Shown one piece after another: positions 7,284 to 9,064 of a stretch of DNA of 9,064 nucleotides (its first letter is position 1; the number at the start of each line of letters is the position of its first letter). Position numbers and translations under genes: made by a program. Below the pieces are notes generated by a model. It worked only from the letters and a program-made list of their open reading frames with translations. It made no database searches and had not been told where the DNA came from. Source of the stretch: UBA11865 sp035686605 (GTDB lineage: Bacteria; Chloroflexota; Anaerolineae; Promineifilales; Promineifilaceae); NCBI GenBank assembly GCA_035686605.1, contig DASRZI010000436.1, forward strand, positions 1 through 9,064, written 5' to 3'.

Positions 7284-8060
7284 ATGACATGCCCGACCGG
7301 TATGATCCCGAACCTACTCGAGCAGATAGACAAAGAGAGCTTCTTGGCCATCATCATCAGTTTACCAAAACAGTTGGCAGAGCAAGCGACTCTACATCAA
7401 GAACTGCGCGACCAGGCCGTCAAGAACAGCGCCAAGAGCGCCAAGCTGTCAAGTCATGATGGTCTGAAAAAGCCGCGAATCGGCACTCTAAGGCGAAAGA
7501 CATGCCTTCATAGGGGGGCAAAACGGGCAGCGCGAGCTTACGTTGCAGCTCGTTGCGCAAGCTGACTCCAGGGAACAGTATCGTATTACGAGGTGTCTAT
7601 TTACCGCCACCAACTTGAAAGATATTGTCTCGGATGAGCACGAGAGAAAAGAGGTTATAAACATACCGGCGCCGCGAAGAATAATAAGCGCAAATCAAGC
7701 AGGCAGCGCCCCCATAGCCAACATCGAATCAAAGTTATCTTCACCACTGAAGCGACTCAGGCTGTATAGTAAGGTCCTCGGTTAGAAGCGCAGACGGTGT
7801 TTCTCAACAACTACTAACTTTTGCATCGTGTTCACAGCTCTGAAATGGTGGGAGAGCTCTAGGGTCTTGCGCCCAGTGAAGCGTTTGTATTGAATGACAA
7901 TTAAACGCTTCTAAAGTGCATTGAAGGGACGCAAGGTGCTACACATCGCCGGCTTATTGCGGTGATAGGGTTCACTGTGATGAGAGCGGATTGCGCATCG
8001 AAGGACAATTAAAGACAGCCTGAGCAGCTAACAATACTTTCCATGTATATGAGACCCTGC
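7284..8060 (+). pseudogene. IS66-family transposase (TnpC-type) remnant, frameshifted and truncated
   Basis: A decayed DDE transposase that can be followed through three frames. Segment A (7284 to about 7512) begins at an ATG and contains NLLEQIDKESFLAII, then a heptad-like region and KLSSHDGLKKPR, the IS66 NSSKPPSSDGLKKP block. After a frameshift, segment B (7513 to about 7730) has GGQNGQRELTLQLVAQAD (GGQPGHxGHTL in IS66), ITRC and HERKEVINIPAP, with the paired zinc cysteines lost. After a second shift, segment C (7734-7968) is back in the first frame and reads TEATQAV, two stops, GPRLEAQTVFLNNY, stop, LLHRVHSSEMVGEL, stop, GLAPSEAFVLNDN, stop. Segment D (7973-8020) in the third frame reads HCDESGLRIEGQL, which carries the first catalytic Asp (HxDExG). 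About 260-280 of some 500 codons remain. The C-terminal catalytic part is missing, and no IS66 terminal repeat was found. Clearly inactive. Confidence 0.85.
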
Positions 8061-8151
8061 TGACCAGCTGTCACTCGTCATATTGAGAATGATTGATCTC
8101 TGATACCATGCCAATTGGCCAACCCTATTTTATCTTGAGGAGAACGAAGCA

Positions 8152-8499
8152 ATTACGACAGCTGTAAAGCAATCAAAAGTCAGCGATTTCATGACGGTGC
8201 GTACGGCTAGGATACGCTACAACTCCAACATACAGTATGCGGCAGAGATTGTGTCTTTATCACATGTAAGCGATCTAATGGTCATCGATGGTGATGAAAA
8301 CTTCCGAGGTGCTCTATCTGAAGGCGATATCCTCCGCTCATCCATGCCGGATATCGATGAGATTCTGGAGGAGAGAGGCTCATTGGACGATGCCTTTGCA
8401 ATCTTTATGAGCAAGGGACGAGGGTTGTCTGACTGGGCAATAGCAATAGCCTGCGTGACCAAGTCTTGTGAGCGCAGATATGTCAACTATTTTAGCTGA
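8152..8499 (+). pseudogene. CBS-domain protein, broken (ATT at the expected start, second CBS domain lost)
   Basis: CBS domains usually bind adenosyl nucleotides and regulate attached proteins; stand-alone pairs are about 130-150 residues. The frame contains KVSDFMTVRTARI, then LSHVSDLMVID, ENFRGALSEGDILRSSMPD, EERGSLDDAFAIFMSKGRGLSD, a good match to the first CBS domain and linker of such proteins. The first ATG (8191) lies inside the domain. In-frame sequence runs back to ATT at 8152, 9 nt after GAGGAG, exactly where a start codon should be. After GRGLSD the frame loses family resemblance and ends at 8499. The +1 frame at 8465-8563 reads LVSADMSTILAEKSQ, resembling the VSRADI end of a second CBS domain, so a deletion with a frameshift is likely. 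It could still be a short expressed protein from 8191, but I think it is decayed. Confidence 0.62.
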
Positions 8500-8655
8500 A
8501 AAATCACAGAATCCGGAAGGCATGAGGAAATACGACCAATGGAAGTGTACCGGTTCCCAGTAAACAACCAGCTTTCGAGTTCGGTGGGTTATTTGACCAT
8601 CCGTGAGGTCTACGGACTCGTGTTCTTGGGGTAGGGCTATTGGATAATAAACGAA

Positions 8656-8681
8656 AAGCCCTGGCCACCAGACCAGGGCTT
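8656..8681 (-). terminator. Rho-independent terminator downstream of the tRNA 3' end
   Basis: A perfect 9-bp stem AAGCCCTGG/CCAGGGCTT with an 8-nt loop. On the minus strand the right arm ends in TT and is followed by TTCGTTT, giving a short U tract. It begins 7 nt beyond the tRNA-like 3' end, the usual position for a tRNA terminator. The plus-strand side lacks a U run. Confidence 0.7.
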
Positions 8682-8688
8682 CGAAAAA

Positions 8689-8711
8689 TGGGCGCGGCAG
8701 GACTCGAACCC
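8689..8711 (-). other. tRNA gene 3'-end fragment, probable integration (att) scar
   Basis: On the minus strand GGGTTCGAGTCCTGCCGCGCCCA has the T-loop TTCGAGT, a T-stem 3' strand CCTGC and an acceptor 3' strand CGCGCCC plus discriminator A. A whole tRNA would need GGGCGCG about 65-75 nt upstream and GCGGG before the loop. Neither is present: the sequence before GGG is TTT, then a GCCCAG/CTGGGC hairpin (8715-8730). CCA is not encoded. So only the last 23 or so nt survive, still joined to the terminator. A 3' tRNA fragment with the native terminator is the expected far end of an element inserted into a tRNA gene. Simple decay of a tRNA gene is the alternative. Confidence 0.55.
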
Positions 8712-8781
8712 AAAGCCCAGTCTTCTGGGCACCACTCCGGATGTGAACCAAAGATTTGAACTACTGCCGGTTCTTCATTCG

Positions 8782-9063
8782 TCACCGTATAGATGCTCGC
8801 CCAGTCAGGAACCGGTGAGCATGTTGTCGAAAAGTGATTGATGGCGCTTTCATATCTGGCTGCATGAAGTGAATGATTTCATCTAAAAAGAATGGGCCTA
8901 CGGGCGAAACAAAGGCAATCACGACCGTGATTCTGCCAACGATTGCCAGAGGCACCTGCGCGACTTCACGTAGTTCCGGCTGACGCGGTACTTCGGTCAA
9001 CAACATGGCGATGAACTTTCCCCGACTCTTTACCAACGTTTGATAGAAAGTTACTATACACAA
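8782..9063 (-). CDS. Unrecognised open frame reaching the window edge (partial or start uncertain)
   Basis: Open for 93 codons from the window edge, ending at TGA. A GTG at 9063 is the first possible start, but the frame may continue beyond the window. An internal ATG lies near residue 19. Residues 38-65 (PLAIVGRITVVIAFVSPVGP, then FFLDEIIHF) include a hydrophobic stretch that could be one membrane segment or a buried strand. Codon choice looks ordinary and there are no long runs of rare codons. I recognise no family. It lies on the far side of the tRNA fragment from the operon, in what could be the end of an integrated element, and could itself be a fragment. Confidence 0.3.
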   Translation of the reverse strand: MCIVTFYQTLVKSRGKFIAMLLTEVPRQPELREVAQVPLAIVGRITVVIAFVSPVGPFFLDEIIHFMQPDMKAPSITFRQHAHRFLTGRASIR

Positions 9064-9064
9064 C

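Noticed and set aside
8504..8785. Minus-strand frame of 93 codons across the tRNA fragment and terminator.
   Set aside because: It runs through the tRNA-like sequence and hairpins and has no protein motif; spurious.

Overview
The window holds one intact four-gene operon on the minus strand (about 6575 down to 233), followed at higher coordinates by about 2.5 kb of decayed DNA (about 6600-9064). The operon reads, in transcription order: a divergent BshC-like protein (5427-6575), a large PIG-L deacetylase fused to a C-terminal cyclic-nucleotide-binding domain (2304-5306, probably starting further upstream), the glycosyltransferase BshA (992-2194) and the deacetylase BshB1 (233-979). BshA, BshB and BshC are the three enzymes of bacillithiol synthesis: GlcNAc is joined to L-malate, deacetylated, and the free amine is capped with cysteine. 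The operon therefore looks like a complete pathway for bacillithiol or a close relative, with an added second deacetylase-type protein that may be controlled by a nucleotide.

The organism cannot be named from the window. The mixed base composition (about half GC), the IS66-type transposase remnant, the CBS-domain remnant of a kind common in Gram-negative bacteria and the unusual BshC suggest a Gram-negative or environmental lineage rather than a typical Bacillus or Staphylococcus. This is inference only.

Layout: 1-232 has no supported gene. 233-6575 is the operon, with gaps of 12 nt (bshA/bshB), 109 nt (fusion/bshA) and about 60-120 nt (bshC/fusion). A possible sigma70-type promoter and a 6-bp inverted repeat lie just upstream of bshC. 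6576-7283 has no convincing gene but contains a 9-bp inverted repeat around GTATAC. 7284 to about 8060 is an IS66 transposase pseudogene that can be followed through three frames and several in-frame stops. 8152-8499 is a broken CBS-domain gene whose expected start codon is ATT. 8656-8711 is a rho-independent terminator joined to the 3' end of a tRNA gene with no tRNA body, which looks like an integration scar. 8782-9063 is an unrecognised open frame running to the window edge.

How the genes may work together: BshA, BshB1 and the BshC-like protein would make the thiol. The fusion protein could be a bacillithiol-conjugate amidase or a second deacetylase whose activity is tuned by its cNMP-type domain. 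The decayed flank suggests the operon sits beside a region with a history of insertion and deletion.
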